Positions 8,551-17,563 of a DNA stretch of 64,000 bases are shown here, piece after piece. How positions within the stretch are numbered: the stretch's first letter is position 1; every line of letters starts with the position of its first letter. The translations under genes were made by a program, and so were the position numbers. This DNA comes from Streptomyces griseus subsp. griseus (GTDB lineage: Bacteria > Actinomycetota > Actinomycetes > Streptomycetales > Streptomycetaceae): assembly GCF_003610995.1 (NCBI RefSeq), contig NZ_CP032543.1:4402001-4466000 (forward strand), read 5' to 3'. The notes beneath the pieces were generated by a model that was given only the letters and a program-made list of their open reading frames with translations, was not told where the DNA came from and made no database searches.

Positions 8551-10775
8551 CGGCACACCGCCAGCGCGTCCAGTGCCACCGCGCCCTGGCCGCGCCCCAG
8601 CACCACCAGCGGGTTGATGTCCAGCTCGGTCAGGTCGTCGCCCAGCTCCAGGGCCATCCGCTGGACCCGGAGCACCACCTCCACCAGCGCGTCCACGTCG
8701 ACGGGCGCCCCGCCGCGCACACCGGTCAGCAGGGCCCGGCCGCGCAGCTCGCCGAGCATGTCCCGGGCGTCCTTCTCGCCGAAGGGAGGCACCCGTACCG
8801 CCGTGTCGTGCAGCACCTCCACCAGGACCCCGCCGAGCCCGACCGTGACGGTCGGCCCGAAGAGGGGGTCGTGGGTGACGCCGACCATCATCTCGACGCC
8901 CCGGTCGATCATCTGGCAGACCAGGATGCCGTCCAGGTCGACCGATTCGAAGCGGGCGATGTCGGTCAACTCGCGGTATGCGTCGCGTACTTGACTGGCC
9001 GATGTGAGCCCGACCTTGACCAGGCCCAGCTCCGTCTTGTGGGCGAGGTGGGGGCCGGAGGCCTTCATCACCACGGGGTAGCCGACCGGGCCCGCCGCCC
9101 GGACCGCGCCCGCCGCGCTGGTCACCAGCTGCTCGCGCGGCACCCGGATCCCGTACGCGCGCAGCAGCTGCTTCGCCGCGTGCTCGCTGAGCTGCTGGCC
9201 CGGCCGCATCAGGCCCCGCGCCTTGCGGAAGGAGGGGGAGGGGGTGCGGGGGGCCTCGTCGAAGGGGGAGCGGTAGCCGTTGGCGAAGCGGTGGTGGTCC
9301 AGGTAGGCCTTCACGGCGGTGACGCAGTTGGAGAACGTACGGAAGGTGGCGACGCGGGAGGAGCCGAGGAGCGTGGTGCGGTAGGCGTCCTCGGTGCCCA
9401 CGGGGGAGCCCCAGATCACACAGACCAGCTTGTCCGTGGCTTCGGCCGCCTCCACCAGGTCCTGGGCGAGGCGGTCGCTCATGGGCGGGAACGGTCCGGT
9501 GATCGGGCAGATGAGGACCCCCACGGACGGGTCGGCGAGGAGGGCGTCGATGATCTTCCGGCCGCGGTGGTCGCCGACAGGGTGGCCGCCGTTGTCGATG
9601 GGGTTGGACACGTTGAGGTAGCCGGGTATCCAGGTGTGCAGCTCGTCCTGCTTGGCGGGGGAGAGGCCGGGCAGCGACAGCCCGGCGGCCGTGGCCAGGT
9701 CGGCGAAGTGGGCGCCGGTGCCGCCGGAGATGGAGTACACGGCGACGCCCTCCGCCCGGGGCGGCCGGGCCCGGGCCAACAGGGCTGCGGTGTCCTGGAG
9801 TTCGTCGAGGCCGTCCACCCGGACCACCCCGAACTGCCGCATCGCCGCGTCCACCACCTGGTCCGCCCCGGTCAGCTTCCCGGTGTGCGAGGCGGCGGCC
9901 TCGGCCCCGGCCTCCGTACGCCCCACCTTCACCGCCACCACCGGCACCCCCGCGCGGGCGGCCCGGTCGGCGGCGAGCAGGAACGAACGGCCGTCCTTGA
10001 GCCCCTCCACGTAACAGGCGATGGCCCCCACCTCGGGGCGCTGGGCGAAGTACGCGAGGAAGTCCGCAGTCTCCAGGTCGGCCTCGTTGCCGGTGGGCGC
10101 CCAGTGCGAGAGCCGGATGCCCAGCTCCTGGAGGGCGTGGAGGGGGCGGCCCTGGTGCCCGGACTGGGTGATCAGGGCGATCGCGGGCCCCTCCAGGTCG
10201 TCCCGGAACTCCTCGAAGGCGTTCAGGTTGGTGTTCGGCCCCAGCAGCCGTACGCCGGACCGCTCCACGGCCGCCGCCAGCCGGGCCTGCGCCACGGCGC
10301 CCGCCTCCCCGGTCTCGGCGAACCCGGAGGCGAAGGCCACGGCGAAGGGGATCTTGGCCTCGCCGAGCTCCTCGATCACCGGGAGCGGGTCGGCGACCAG
10401 CAGGACCGCGAGGTCGGCCGGCTCGGGCAGGGCGGCGACCGAGGGGAGGCAGGGCAGCCCGAAGACGGTGTCGCGGGCCGGGTGCACCGGTTGCAGCCGC
10501 GCCCCGACCCGCTCGGCCCAGGCGATGAGCTGCCGGGTGATGCCGGTGTTGGGGCGCCCCTCGGTGTCGGATGCGCCGACGACGGCCACCGAGCGCGGCC
10601 GGAAGAAGCGGTCCAGGTCGGGCACGGCCAGCTGCAACGGCCGGCCGCTGACGTCGAGGCCGCCCTGCCGGGTGGCGGTGGGCAGGCTGACGACGGAGGC
10701 GTGCGGCTCCTCGCCGCAGGCCACCACCCGGGCGCGGAAGTCGGTGGTGAGGGTGCCGTGAGTCGATCCAAGCAT
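8547..10775 (-). CDS. NDP-forming acyl-CoA synthetase (acetate-CoA ligase family)
   Basis: 742-residue fusion of the two subunits of ADP-forming acyl-CoA synthetases. Order: CoA-binding Rossmann domain (SVAVVGASDTEGRPNTG, about residues 45-170), succinyl-CoA-ligase flavodoxin-like domains containing IALITQSGHQG and VYSISGGTGAHFADLA (200-480), and an ATP-grasp_5 domain at the C-terminus (PVVMKASGPHLAHKTELGLVKVGL, then LTELDINPLVV). No acetyltransferase domain is attached. It activates a carboxylic acid to its CoA ester; the substrate is unknown. ATG 10775 has a good AGGAGTGG ribosome site 7 bases upstream. Two copies of the 15-bp palindrome lie 76 and 100 bases upstream. Confidence 0.88.
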   Translation of the reverse strand: MLGSTHGTLTTDFRARVVACGEEPHASVVSLPTATRQGGLDVSGRPLQLAVPDLDRFFRPRSVAVVGASDTEGRPNTGITRQLIAWAERVGARLQPVHPARDTVFGLPCLPSVAALPEPADLAVLLVADPLPVIEELGEAKIPFAVAFASGFAETGEAGAVAQARLAAAVERSGVRLLGPNTNLNAFEEFRDDLEGPAIALITQSGHQGRPLHALQELGIRLSHWAPTGNEADLETADFLAYFAQRPEVGAIACYVEGLKDGRSFLLAADRAARAGVPVVAVKVGRTEAGAEAAASHTGKLTGADQVVDAAMRQFGVVRVDGLDELQDTAALLARARPPRAEGVAVYSISGGTGAHFADLATAAGLSLPGLSPAKQDELHTWIPGYLNVSNPIDNGGHPVGDHRGRKIIDALLADPSVGVLICPITGPFPPMSDRLAQDLVEAAEATDKLVCVIWGSPVGTEDAYRTTLLGSSRVATFRTFSNCVTAVKAYLDHHRFANGYRSPFDEAPRTPSPSFRKARGLMRPGQQLSEHAAKQLLRAYGIRVPREQLVTSAAGAVRAAGPVGYPVVMKASGPHLAHKTELGLVKVGLTSASQVRDAYRELTDIARFESVDLDGILVCQMIDRGVEMMVGVTHDPLFGPTVTVGLGGVLVEVLHDTAVRVPPFGEKDARDMLGELRGRALLTGVRGGAPVDVDALVEVVLRVQRMALELGDDLTELDINPLVVLGRGQGAVALDALAVCR

Positions 10776-10850
10776 CGTTCCGCCACTCCTGCTCGAAGGT
10801 CCTGCTCGTGGTCCGCCGGCCCGGTGTCCGTGTGGGGCAGGCGCATTTGG

Positions 10851-10889
10851 CTGACGCACTGTCAGGTTACTGAACTGACGGCCCGTCAG
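10851..10889. promoter_or_regulatory. Two palindromic operators, copies 2 and 3
   Basis: CTGACGCACTGTCAG at 10851-10865 has one arm mismatch and CTGACGGCCCGTCAG at 10875-10889 is perfect. Centres are 24 bases apart, close to two helical turns, so two dimers could bind one face. They lie upstream of the acyl-CoA synthetase/crotonase operon. The only gene to the right is tRNA-fMet, so the synthetase is the likely target. Confidence 0.7.
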
Positions 10890-10985
10890 GAATGGTCGTG
10901 CAGGCAAAGGCTCCCGGGGGTACGGGGGTGGGGGCCGCCGCTGGTCACGGAGGGGTGCGAAGTGGCGTAGGGTTGGGTTCACCGA

Positions 10986-11059
10986 CGCGGGGTGGAGCAG
11001 CTCGGTAGCTCGCTGGGCTCATAACCCAGAGGTCGCAGGTTCAAATCCTGTCCCCGCTA
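10986..11059 (+). tRNA. Initiator tRNA-fMet (anticodon CAT)
   Basis: Complete cloverleaf of 74 nt without an encoded CCA. The anticodon stem-loop is CTGGGCTCATAACCCAG, with the three G:C pairs that mark initiator tRNAs. The acceptor GCGGGG pairs with CCCCGC, while C1 is left opposed to T72, another initiator feature. The D-arm contains AGCTCGGTAGCT and the T-arm GCAGGTTCAAATCCTGT. Confidence 0.96.
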
Positions 11060-11069
11060 CTGAAGGCAC

Positions 11070-11113
11070 ACGGCCGAGGCCCGGATCCCCTGGATCCGGG
11101 CCTCGGCCGTTTC
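11070..11113 (+). terminator. Rho-independent-type terminator after tRNA-fMet
   Basis: Perfect 19-bp inverted repeat (ACGGCCGAGGCCCGGATCC and its complement) with a three-base loop, then TTT. It begins 10 bases after the tRNA 3' end, so it most likely ends the tRNA transcript. Confidence 0.9.
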
Positions 11114-11195
11114 CGCCCCGGGTGCCGGACGGTCGGACATCCCTCCCGGACGCTGAGCCATGGCGGGGCCAGGGGCCTGCGGTGAGGCTTGACCC

Positions 11196-12086
11196 ATGAC
11201 GCAGACAGAAGACACGACGCCCGCACAGTCCCCGACCCGGCCCTCGTCCCCGGTCCTCGTGACCGGCGGCACCGGCAAGACCGGCCGCCGGGTGGTGGCC
11301 CGCCTCCGTGAGCTGGGGGTGGAGACCCGGGCGGCCTCCCGGTCCGGCGGGACCCGGTTCGACTGGGAGTCCCCGGACACCTGGGGGCCCGCCCTGGAGG
11401 GGGCCGAGGCCGTCTACATCGTCCCGCTGGACACCGAGCCCTCCCCGACACCCGCCTTCGTGGAGCGGGCCGTCGTCGCCGGGGTGCGGCGGCTGGTGCT
11501 GCTCTCCGCCCGGGGTGTCGACGTACCTGGCTACTTCGGCGACTCCGTCCTCGACGGCGGCCCCCACCTGAAGGGCGAGCAGGCCGTGCGCGACTCCGGC
11601 CTGGCCTGGACGATCCTGCGGCCCGGCTGGTTCGCCCAGAACTTCAGCGAGGGCGTCTTCCTCGACGGCGTACGCGCCGGGGAGCTGGCCCTTCCGGTCG
11701 GGGACGGCAGGGCCGCGTATGTCGATGTGGAGGACATCGCCGCGGTGGCGGTGGCGGCGCTCACCGAGGACGGCCACGACGGCGAGGTGTACGAGCTGTC
11801 GGGCCCCCGCGCGCTGGGCGTCACCGACGTCCTGGACGAGATCGCGAAGGTGGCCGGCGGCACGCCCGCCTCCTACGTCCCGGTCGAGGAGGCCGCCTTC
11901 CGGGACGGGCTGGTCGCGCAGGGCATGCCGGCGGTGGAGGCCGAGCTCTGGACGGCCGCGCTGGACCCGATCCGCACGAGCCGGGAGGCCCCGCTGAAGG
12001 ACGGCGTCCACCGCGCCCTGGGCCGGTCCCCGCGCGACGTCGCCGAGGTGTTCCGGGACGCGGCGGCGGAGGGGGCCTGGGGGTGA
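11196..12086 (+). CDS. NmrA-like NAD(P)-binding oxidoreductase
   Basis: 296-residue atypical short-chain dehydrogenase of the NmrA/ergot-alkaloid-type group. The dinucleotide motif VLVTGGTGKTGRRV is at residues 20-33. Asp in SRSGGTRFDWESPDTW and the following VYIVPLDTEP agree with NmrA-like members, as does the segment LAWTILRPGWFAQNF near residue 145. Many lack a catalytic Tyr-x3-Lys and act as redox sensors or quinone reductases; none is visible here. The C-terminus DVAEVFRDAAAEGAWG is complete. The remnant of a MarR regulator sits convergently just downstream, a common pairing for such genes. Confidence 0.85.
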   Translation: MTQTEDTTPAQSPTRPSSPVLVTGGTGKTGRRVVARLRELGVETRAASRSGGTRFDWESPDTWGPALEGAEAVYIVPLDTEPSPTPAFVERAVVAGVRRLVLLSARGVDVPGYFGDSVLDGGPHLKGEQAVRDSGLAWTILRPGWFAQNFSEGVFLDGVRAGELALPVGDGRAAYVDVEDIAAVAVAALTEDGHDGEVYELSGPRALGVTDVLDEIAKVAGGTPASYVPVEEAAFRDGLVAQGMPAVEAELWTAALDPIRTSREAPLKDGVHRALGRSPRDVAEVFRDAAAEGAWG

Positions 12087-12092
12087 GGACCC

Positions 12093-12206
12093 CTACGTCA
12101 GGCTCCGGTCCGGGTCGCCGCTCGTGTCGCGGACCATCTGCCGGAGCGCCTTGAGGGCGGTGACGTAGTCGGCGTCGCCGATGCCCTGGTGGATGCGTTC
12201 GCGGAG
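12093..12206 (-). pseudogene. C-terminal remnant of a MarR-family regulator
   Basis: A 37-residue reading ending in a stop, LRERIHQGIGDADYVTALKA then LRQMVRDTSGDPD, resembles the extreme C-terminus of MarR-family regulators (LRxRxHxGIGDxDYxTxLxxLxxM). Upstream on this strand the similarity ends abruptly near 12206, and no winged helix is present. This is inference from a short match. It would fit loss of a regulator once paired with the NmrA-like gene. Confidence 0.45.
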
Positions 12207-12386
12207 GGTCGGGGCGCGGCTCCCTCCGCCCCCGAGCCCTCCCACGGCGGGTACGCAGTCGCCCCCGAGGACGACACCGCGGAGGCCGACGATCCGGATC
12301 TCGTCGACTCCGCCCTCTCCGGCCACGAGCTGATCGTCCGCGAGCTGGGCGCCACCGTGGTGGAGGAGTTCACCAACGAGCAGTAG
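12189..12386 (+). pseudogene. Short acidic ORF, possibly a DNA polymerase III tau (dnaX) tail remnant
   Basis: A 65-residue open frame, acidic and rich in Pro/Ala, ending GHELIVRELGATVVEEFTN. The end recalls, from memory, the extreme C-terminus of Streptomyces DnaX tau. A complete dnaX is not here, so this would be a displaced fragment. It overlaps the MarR-like tail on the other strand near 12206, as expected at a rearrangement junction. It could equally be a chance or novel small ORF. Confidence 0.35.
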
Positions 12387-12515
12387 CCCCTGAGCAGGCG
12401 GGCCGGCCCTCCGCGGACCGTCGGCCCCCCCCCGGGGGGGGCTCACAGACCCGGTGGCCCCGTCCACGGACGGACCGGCCCGCCACGGACCCCCTCCGCA
12501 CACCAGCGCCCCCGG

Positions 12516-12842
12516 GGGCTGATCGGCCGAGCCGAGCTGGGGCTCATGCGGCCGGGGGCGGTCCTGCTCAACACCGCCCGGGGCGGCATCGTCGACGAGC
12601 ACGCCCTCGCCGATGCCCTGCGGGACCCCGCACACCCCCTCGCGGCCGCCGCCGTCGACACCTTCGAGCACGAGCACGCGGCCTTCGCCTCGCCGCTCCT
12701 CGGCCTCCCGAACGCGCTGCTGACCCCGCACGTGGCCGGGATGACCAGGACCGCCATGGCCACCGCCGCCCTGCGCTGCGCGGACCACATCGCCGGCCTG
12801 CTGGCGGGCCGCCCGGAAGGTGTCCCGGTGGTCACGGCGTGA
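12516..12842 (+). pseudogene. C-terminal fragment of a D-2-hydroxyacid dehydrogenase
   Basis: About 108 residues match the C-terminal third of NAD-dependent D-2-hydroxyacid dehydrogenases (phosphoglycerate dehydrogenase family). GLIGRAELGLMRPGAVLLNT is followed by ARGGIVDEHALADALRD, AAVDTFEHE and the catalytic-His region LLTPHVAGMT. The N-terminal substrate domain and the nucleotide-binding GxGxxG are absent. Upstream is a C9G8 run (12425-12441) and non-coding sequence. The fragment is clean and ends with a natural stop, so this is a 5' deletion rather than gradual decay. Confidence 0.8.
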
Positions 12843-12920
12843 CGGCAACCCCGTGCCGCGCGCCCCCTCACCCACCGGAGACGCCGCCCCCCTCACCCCT
12901 CCCGAGTGAGCCGCCTCCCC

Positions 12921-13847
12921 TCATCCCGTCGGGGCGGACCGTACCGGGCCCGTCGCCGTGGCCTCCTGCCGGTATGCGCTCGGGCTCTCGCCCCGGAGCC
13001 GCTTGAACGCCGCGCTGAAGCCGAACGCGTCCGCGTAGCCGACCCGTCGGGCCACCGCCGCCACCGTCAGCTCCGGGCGGGTCAGCAGGTCGGCGGCGAG
13101 GGTCATGCGCCACTCGGTCAGGTAGGCGACCGGGCCGTCCCCGACCAGCTCCGTGAAGCGTTTCGCCAGGGTCGTCCGTGACACCCCGGCGCGGGCCGCC
13201 AGTTCGGCCGTCGTCCAGGGGTGGGCCGGGTCCTCGTGCATGGCCCGCAGCGCGGGTCCGGCGACCTCGTCGCCGAGGGCCCCGTACCACCCGGGCGGCT
13301 CGGCCTCCGGGCGGTCGAACCAGTCCCGCAGGGTGCACACGAGCAGCCAGTCCAACAGCCGGTCCAGCACGATCTGGTGCCCGGGCCGCGCACCGCCGAT
13401 CTGCGCGGCCAGATAGTCGCGCAGCGGCCCGCAGTCGTCCTCGTCGGGTACGACGAGGGCCGGCGGAAGGGCCCGGAGCAGCCGCTGGGGAACCTGCGCC
13501 TGTACGTCGTAGGCGGCAGCCAACAGCACGGTGGGACCGTCGAGTTCAGGGCTGGCGGCCATGTCGGCGCTCCACCGCACCTCCCGTACCGCTTCCTTCG
13601 TCGCGTTCTCCGGCTCGTCGGTGAAGGTGAACGGCGCCGGCCCTCGTACGATCGCGGCCTCCCCGACCGCCAGCCGCAGTGGCTCCCCGTCCTCCGGCAC
13701 GATCCACCCGGCCCCCCGCATCGGCAGGCACAGCGTCAGGTAGGCCCCGTCCGTGAAGCGCAGGGACCACGGCGGCCACAGCACCGACCGCCCGAAAACC
13801 GCTCCCTTGCCCCGCACGCCCCGCAACAGCTCGTCGAACACGTCCAT
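12921..13847 (-). CDS. AraC-family transcriptional regulator (cupin_6 type)
   Basis: 308-residue regulator with an N-terminal cupin-like sensor (residues 1-180) and a C-terminal AraC/XylS HTH pair. HTH1 is WTTAELAARAGVSRTTLAKRF and HTH2 ends VARRVGYADAFGFSAAFKRL with RGESPSAYR, the usual C-terminal signature. ATG 13847 is chosen because the sequence before it is not conserved and this gives the standard MDVFDELL opening. Relatives usually control a neighbouring dehydrogenase or reductase, but no intact partner is adjacent; both flanks are fragmentary genes. Confidence 0.88.
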   Translation of the reverse strand: MDVFDELLRGVRGKGAVFGRSVLWPPWSLRFTDGAYLTLCLPMRGAGWIVPEDGEPLRLAVGEAAIVRGPAPFTFTDEPENATKEAVREVRWSADMAASPELDGPTVLLAAAYDVQAQVPQRLLRALPPALVVPDEDDCGPLRDYLAAQIGGARPGHQIVLDRLLDWLLVCTLRDWFDRPEAEPPGWYGALGDEVAGPALRAMHEDPAHPWTTAELAARAGVSRTTLAKRFTELVGDGPVAYLTEWRMTLAADLLTRPELTVAAVARRVGYADAFGFSAAFKRLRGESPSAYRQEATATGPVRSAPTG

Positions 13848-13940
13848 GGCGCCACGATAGGCAGAAGGAATGAGTGTTCCGGACGGTCCGCCCGGGGGGC
13901 GGACGCTCACCTCTGCACGGCGGACGGGCGCCGACGGCCG

Positions 13941-14309
13941 TCAGACGGCCCGCATGGCGCCCGGGACGATGACGATCGCCCACTGCGCCGCCCCACCGGT
14001 GACCTTGGCCATGAGGCGCTGCGGCACGGCCTCCGTGTGGACGACCCCCACGGTCGGCACGTCATCGCAGGAGATCGGATGGGGTTTGCCGTCCGGGTCG
14101 TCCCGGTCCACGAGGCTGACCGAACCCTTCCCCGTACAGTCCGCGTAGAGGGTGTAGGTCTCCTCGGCCGGGGTGAACGCGGGGAGGTTCTCGTCTCCGG
14201 CGCCGGAGGTCTCGGGCGGAGGGTGACGGACTGCCCGGGAGGCGGGAGTCGCGGGTACGGAACGGGAAACCCCCGGTGCCGGGACGCCGTTGGTCGGGGC
14301 GCCGGGCAC
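13941..14309 (-). CDS. Hypothetical protein, probably a truncated lipoprotein
   Basis: 122-residue frame. The last 75 residues look like a real extracytoplasmic beta domain seen in Streptomyces lipoproteins: a YTLYADCTGKGSVSLV core, SCDDVPTVG giving a Cys pair, and TGGAAQWAIVIV at the end. The first 45 residues are Pro/Ala/Arg-rich and contain neither a signal peptide nor a lipobox, so the natural N-terminus is probably lost or in another frame. It starts at GTG 14309 without a clear ribosome site. Treat as a possible remnant; no function can be assigned. Confidence 0.45.
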   Translation of the reverse strand: MPGAPTNGVPAPGVSRSVPATPASRAVRHPPPETSGAGDENLPAFTPAEETYTLYADCTGKGSVSLVDRDDPDGKPHPISCDDVPTVGVVHTEAVPQRLMAKVTGGAAQWAIVIVPGAMRAV

Positions 14310-14357
14310 CGGGGGTGGGAGCCGGGCCCCGCCTCGGGCCCGTACTGGATTACTCGA

Positions 14358-15866
14358 TCACGTCCCGTCGCGCCCGTCCCGGTTCCCGCCCTTGAGGAGG
14401 CCCAGGTCGTGTGCGTAGGTGCCCACCGCGTTGGCGATGACGTCGATGTTGATGTCGAACGCCTTCATGTTGATGTTCTTGAGCGTGTCCCCGGCCGCGT
14501 GGTAGTTCACGTCGAACGCGACACCCGCCTGGCCGCCCCACTTCGCCGCCTCGGCCGGTGACTTGAGAGCCTCGGCGCCGGTGAACGTACCGCCGGAGGG
14601 GATGCCGGCGAGGACGAACGGGTGGTAGTCCGAGCGGCCGACGAAGGGCGTTCCGGCGGTGGGGAGGCCGCGGTTGCCCAGGAACGTGGTGATGTCCTGT
14701 TCGATCTGGGCCGAACCCGTCGGTCCTGCGGGGAAGTTGAGGCCGTCGGAGTTGTCGCCGTCGAAGACGAACAGGCCGTAGTTGGGCGAGGCGATGATCT
14801 CGAAGTTCAGATAGAGCCTGATCTTCTGCCGCTCGGCGGGCGTCAGCTTCTCGACGTAGTGCTCGGAGCCGAACAGACCGCTCTCCGCCGCCGACCACCA
14901 GGCGAACCGCACCTTGTTGCGCGGCTGCTTCTCCTTCTTGGCCAGCTTCAGCGCGACCTCCAGCAGGCCGGCCGCGCCCGAGCCGTTGTCGTTGATGCTC
15001 GGGCCCGCCTTCACCGAGTCCAGATGGGCCCCGAGCATCACGGTGTCGGCGGCGTCGCCGCCCCGCGTCTCGGCGATGACGTTCTTCGTGGTGCGCGTCT
15101 CCTGGAGCTGGCGGACCTCGAAGGAGATCGTCACCGGGCCCTTGGCGAGGTCGGCGGCGAGCCGGTCCCCGTCGGGCTTGGACAGCCCGGCCGTGGGGAT
15201 CTTCCCGGTGGCGGGGTCGCCGAGGGTGCCGGACAGCGGGCCGTACCCGGCGTCGATGTTGTTGTAGATGATGGCCCCGGCCGCGCCCGCCGCCGCGGCC
15301 TGCTCCTGCTTGACGCCGAAGGCGCAGCCGCCGCGCTTGATCAGCGCGATCTTCCCGGTGAACGCGCCCGCCGCGTAGTCGCCCGGCTCGCAGCCGGTGG
15401 TGCCGTCCTCGTCGATCGGCGGGGCGGCCAGCTGGGCCGTGATCCCGCCGACCGGGGTCGACTTGGTGTAGGTGAGCGCCTTGATCTCGGCGTCGAACGG
15501 ATGGGGGGAGACGACGGAGAGCTTCTCGGCCAGCGTCTCGGTGTAGACGAAGTCGAACTTCTGGGTCGAGACGCGATACCCGGCCGCCGCCAGGAGCGTC
15601 TGCACATACGCGGCGGACATCTCGTGCCCCTGCGTCCCGGCGACACGGTGACCGCCCGTCGCCCGGGCTATCGCCTGTAAGGCCACCAGGTGCTTGCGGG
15701 CGTCCTGGGCGGACGCGTCACGCACCAGCGCCCGCGAGAGGGCGGCGGCGTCCTGGGCCGCGCTGTCCTTGTGGGCGGAGGCGGGTGATGCCGATGCCAG
15801 CAGAAGAGGGGCCACGAGTGCGGTGGCGGCGAGGGCGGCGACGGATCTTCGAACGTAGGCGCTCAC
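14358..15866 (-). CDS. Secreted M28 family zinc aminopeptidase
   Basis: 502-residue exported metallopeptidase. A Sec signal peptide occupies residues 1-31 (hydrophobic core ALAATALVAPLLLA, cleavage after ASA). A protease-associated (PA) domain lies around 130-245 (GKIALIKRGGCAFGVK, AAGAAGAIIYNN). The M28 catalytic domain follows with zinc-binding GAHLDSVKAGPSINDNGSGA near 280-300, the Glu pair region WSAAESGLFGSEHY near 327, and a distal SDYHPF. It resembles the Streptomyces griseus aminopeptidase family, which removes hydrophobic N-terminal residues. It is expressed alone; the 258 bases upstream presumably hold its promoter. Confidence 0.93.
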   Translation of the reverse strand: MSAYVRRSVAALAATALVAPLLLASASPASAHKDSAAQDAAALSRALVRDASAQDARKHLVALQAIARATGGHRVAGTQGHEMSAAYVQTLLAAAGYRVSTQKFDFVYTETLAEKLSVVSPHPFDAEIKALTYTKSTPVGGITAQLAAPPIDEDGTTGCEPGDYAAGAFTGKIALIKRGGCAFGVKQEQAAAAGAAGAIIYNNIDAGYGPLSGTLGDPATGKIPTAGLSKPDGDRLAADLAKGPVTISFEVRQLQETRTTKNVIAETRGGDAADTVMLGAHLDSVKAGPSINDNGSGAAGLLEVALKLAKKEKQPRNKVRFAWWSAAESGLFGSEHYVEKLTPAERQKIRLYLNFEIIASPNYGLFVFDGDNSDGLNFPAGPTGSAQIEQDITTFLGNRGLPTAGTPFVGRSDYHPFVLAGIPSGGTFTGAEALKSPAEAAKWGGQAGVAFDVNYHAAGDTLKNINMKAFDINIDVIANAVGTYAHDLGLLKGGNRDGRDGT

Positions 15867-16124
15867 AGAAGTCCTTCCCGGTACGGACGAGTTGAGGGGA
15901 AGCTAGCGATCTCCGCATCCCCCTGTGAACAGATGCGCCACAACTCACGCCATTAATCACACCGTTGTCATCATGTCGCCGTAGTCACCTCCTCGGACTC
16001 CCGAGCGCGCCGGGCGCCGCGTCCGGCCGGGGGCCGGCCGTCCGGTGGTCCACCCGCGGCCGGAGGTCGTTCCGGCGGAGCAGCCGTGGCGTCCACGGCA
16101 CCTCTGCCTCCTCCGCGCGCGGCT

Positions 16125-17317
16125 TCAGTGCGCCCGCGCCACCTTCTTGGCGATCTTCCGCGCGTCCAGGGCCATTTCGCGGAGCATCCCGCTGATCGGG
16201 TTGGTGAAGCCGGTGAAGTAGAGGCCCGGGGCCTGCTTCGGGGTGCGGGCGCCATGGACGACCGGGCGGCCCCGCGCGTCCAGCACGTCCAGGTGGCCCA
16301 GCAGGGGCTCCAGGGCGCGGGTGTAGCCGGTCGCCGCGATGACCGTGTCCGGGGTGAGGCGGGTGCCGTCGGCCAGGACCACCGCGTTCTTGTCGAAGGA
16401 GGCGACGGTCGCCACCGGGACCACCTTGCCGGTCTTCACCGCGTCGATCAGGCCCACGTCCTGCACCGGGATCGCCCCCTCCCGGACCCGGGAGTACAGG
16501 CCCGTCTCCGGGCGCGGCAGCCCCTGTGCGGACAGGTCCGGTACCGCGATCCGCGCCATCAGGCGTCCCGCCCGGTCCACCAGCCGCACCGGCAGCCGGC
16601 GGACCAGGATGCCGGTGGCCTGGGCGGGCCAGCCCGCCGTGGAGCGGCGCACGATGTGAGGGGCGGTGCGCACCGCGATCCGTACCCGGGAGGCCCCGCC
16701 CTCGGCGAGGTCCGCCGCGATCTCGGCCCCCGTGTTGCCGATGCCGACCACCAGGACGTCCTTGTCGGCGTACGGGGCCGGGTTCCGGTACGCCGCCGCG
16801 TGCAGCAGCTCCCCGGTGAACGTGTCGCGGCCCGGCCACCGGGGGACGCGCGGGGTGTGGTTGAAGCCCGTGGCGACGACGACCGCGCGGCCCCGCAGGA
16901 CCCGGCCGCCGGTGGCGGTCAGCTGCCAGTCGCCCGAGCCGTCGGGGCCGGGTCGATCCGGTTCACCTCGACGCCCGTCACCACCTCCAGCTCATGGTGT
17001 TCGGTGTACTTCTCCAGGTACCGCACCACGTCGTCCCGGCCCACCCAGCGCCCGAACGCGCGTGGCATCTTCAGCCCCGGCAGCGCCGACCAGCGGCGCG
17101 TGGTGTGCAGGTGCAGCCGGTCGTAGTGGCCGCGCCAGGAGGCCCCGACCCGGTCCGCCTTCTCCAGGACCACCGCCCGTACGCCCCGGTCGCGGAGCGC
17201 GGCAGCGGCGGCGAGGCCTCCGGGGCCGCCGCCGATGACGTAGACGGGGCGGTCGTCCGTACGGTCGGTGAGGGCGACTGCGTCGGTACTGCCTGTGGGG
17301 GAGGGGCTGTTGGGCAT
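16125..17317 (-). pseudogene. Flavin-containing monooxygenase, frame broken by an apparent 1-base loss
   Basis: FAD/NADPH-dependent monooxygenase of the Trk/CzcO-like group. The N-terminal FAD motif YVIGGGPGGLAAAAALRDRG is followed by SWRGHYDRLHLHT (residues 50-62) in one frame that stops at 16919. The NADPH motif VVGIGNTGAEIAADLAEGG, the ATG-type motif VIAATGYTRAL and the C-terminus continue in a second frame to 16125. Adding one base to the GGCCCCGACGG run near 16945 restores DPAPDGSGDWQLTATG. Everything else is intact (about 397 residues). It may be a sequencing error rather than decay. ATG 17317 gives MPNSPSPTG. Confidence 0.82.
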
Positions 17318-17563
17318 GGTTCGGAGCGTAATCGCCCGCTCTGTTGATGGGTCTCGGTCAAGGTGGGAAACGATTGCGAATTGATCACGGGGGGTGGGAT
17401 GCGGTGGTTGCATGCCATTCGCGCCCTCCGCCCTGGCTTGGTTCGGTTGGTGTGAGGTGACCATCGGGGGCCCCTCGCGCGGTGCGGTGCCGCGCGCCCA
17501 CCGGGCGGTCGAAGGGGTGGGACGTACAGGAACGGCAGACGGCTTCGAACCCGGTTCACGGGG

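Noticed and set aside
8808..10970. 720-codon plus-strand frame opposite the acyl-CoA synthetase
   Set aside because: Antisense shadow. The minus-strand reading has complete CoA-binding and ATP-grasp domains and a good ribosome site.
12425..12441. C9G8 run as a terminator or recombination site
   Set aside because: A 17-base homopolymer palindrome has no loop and no flanking pairing that I can support; homopolymer length is also error-prone.
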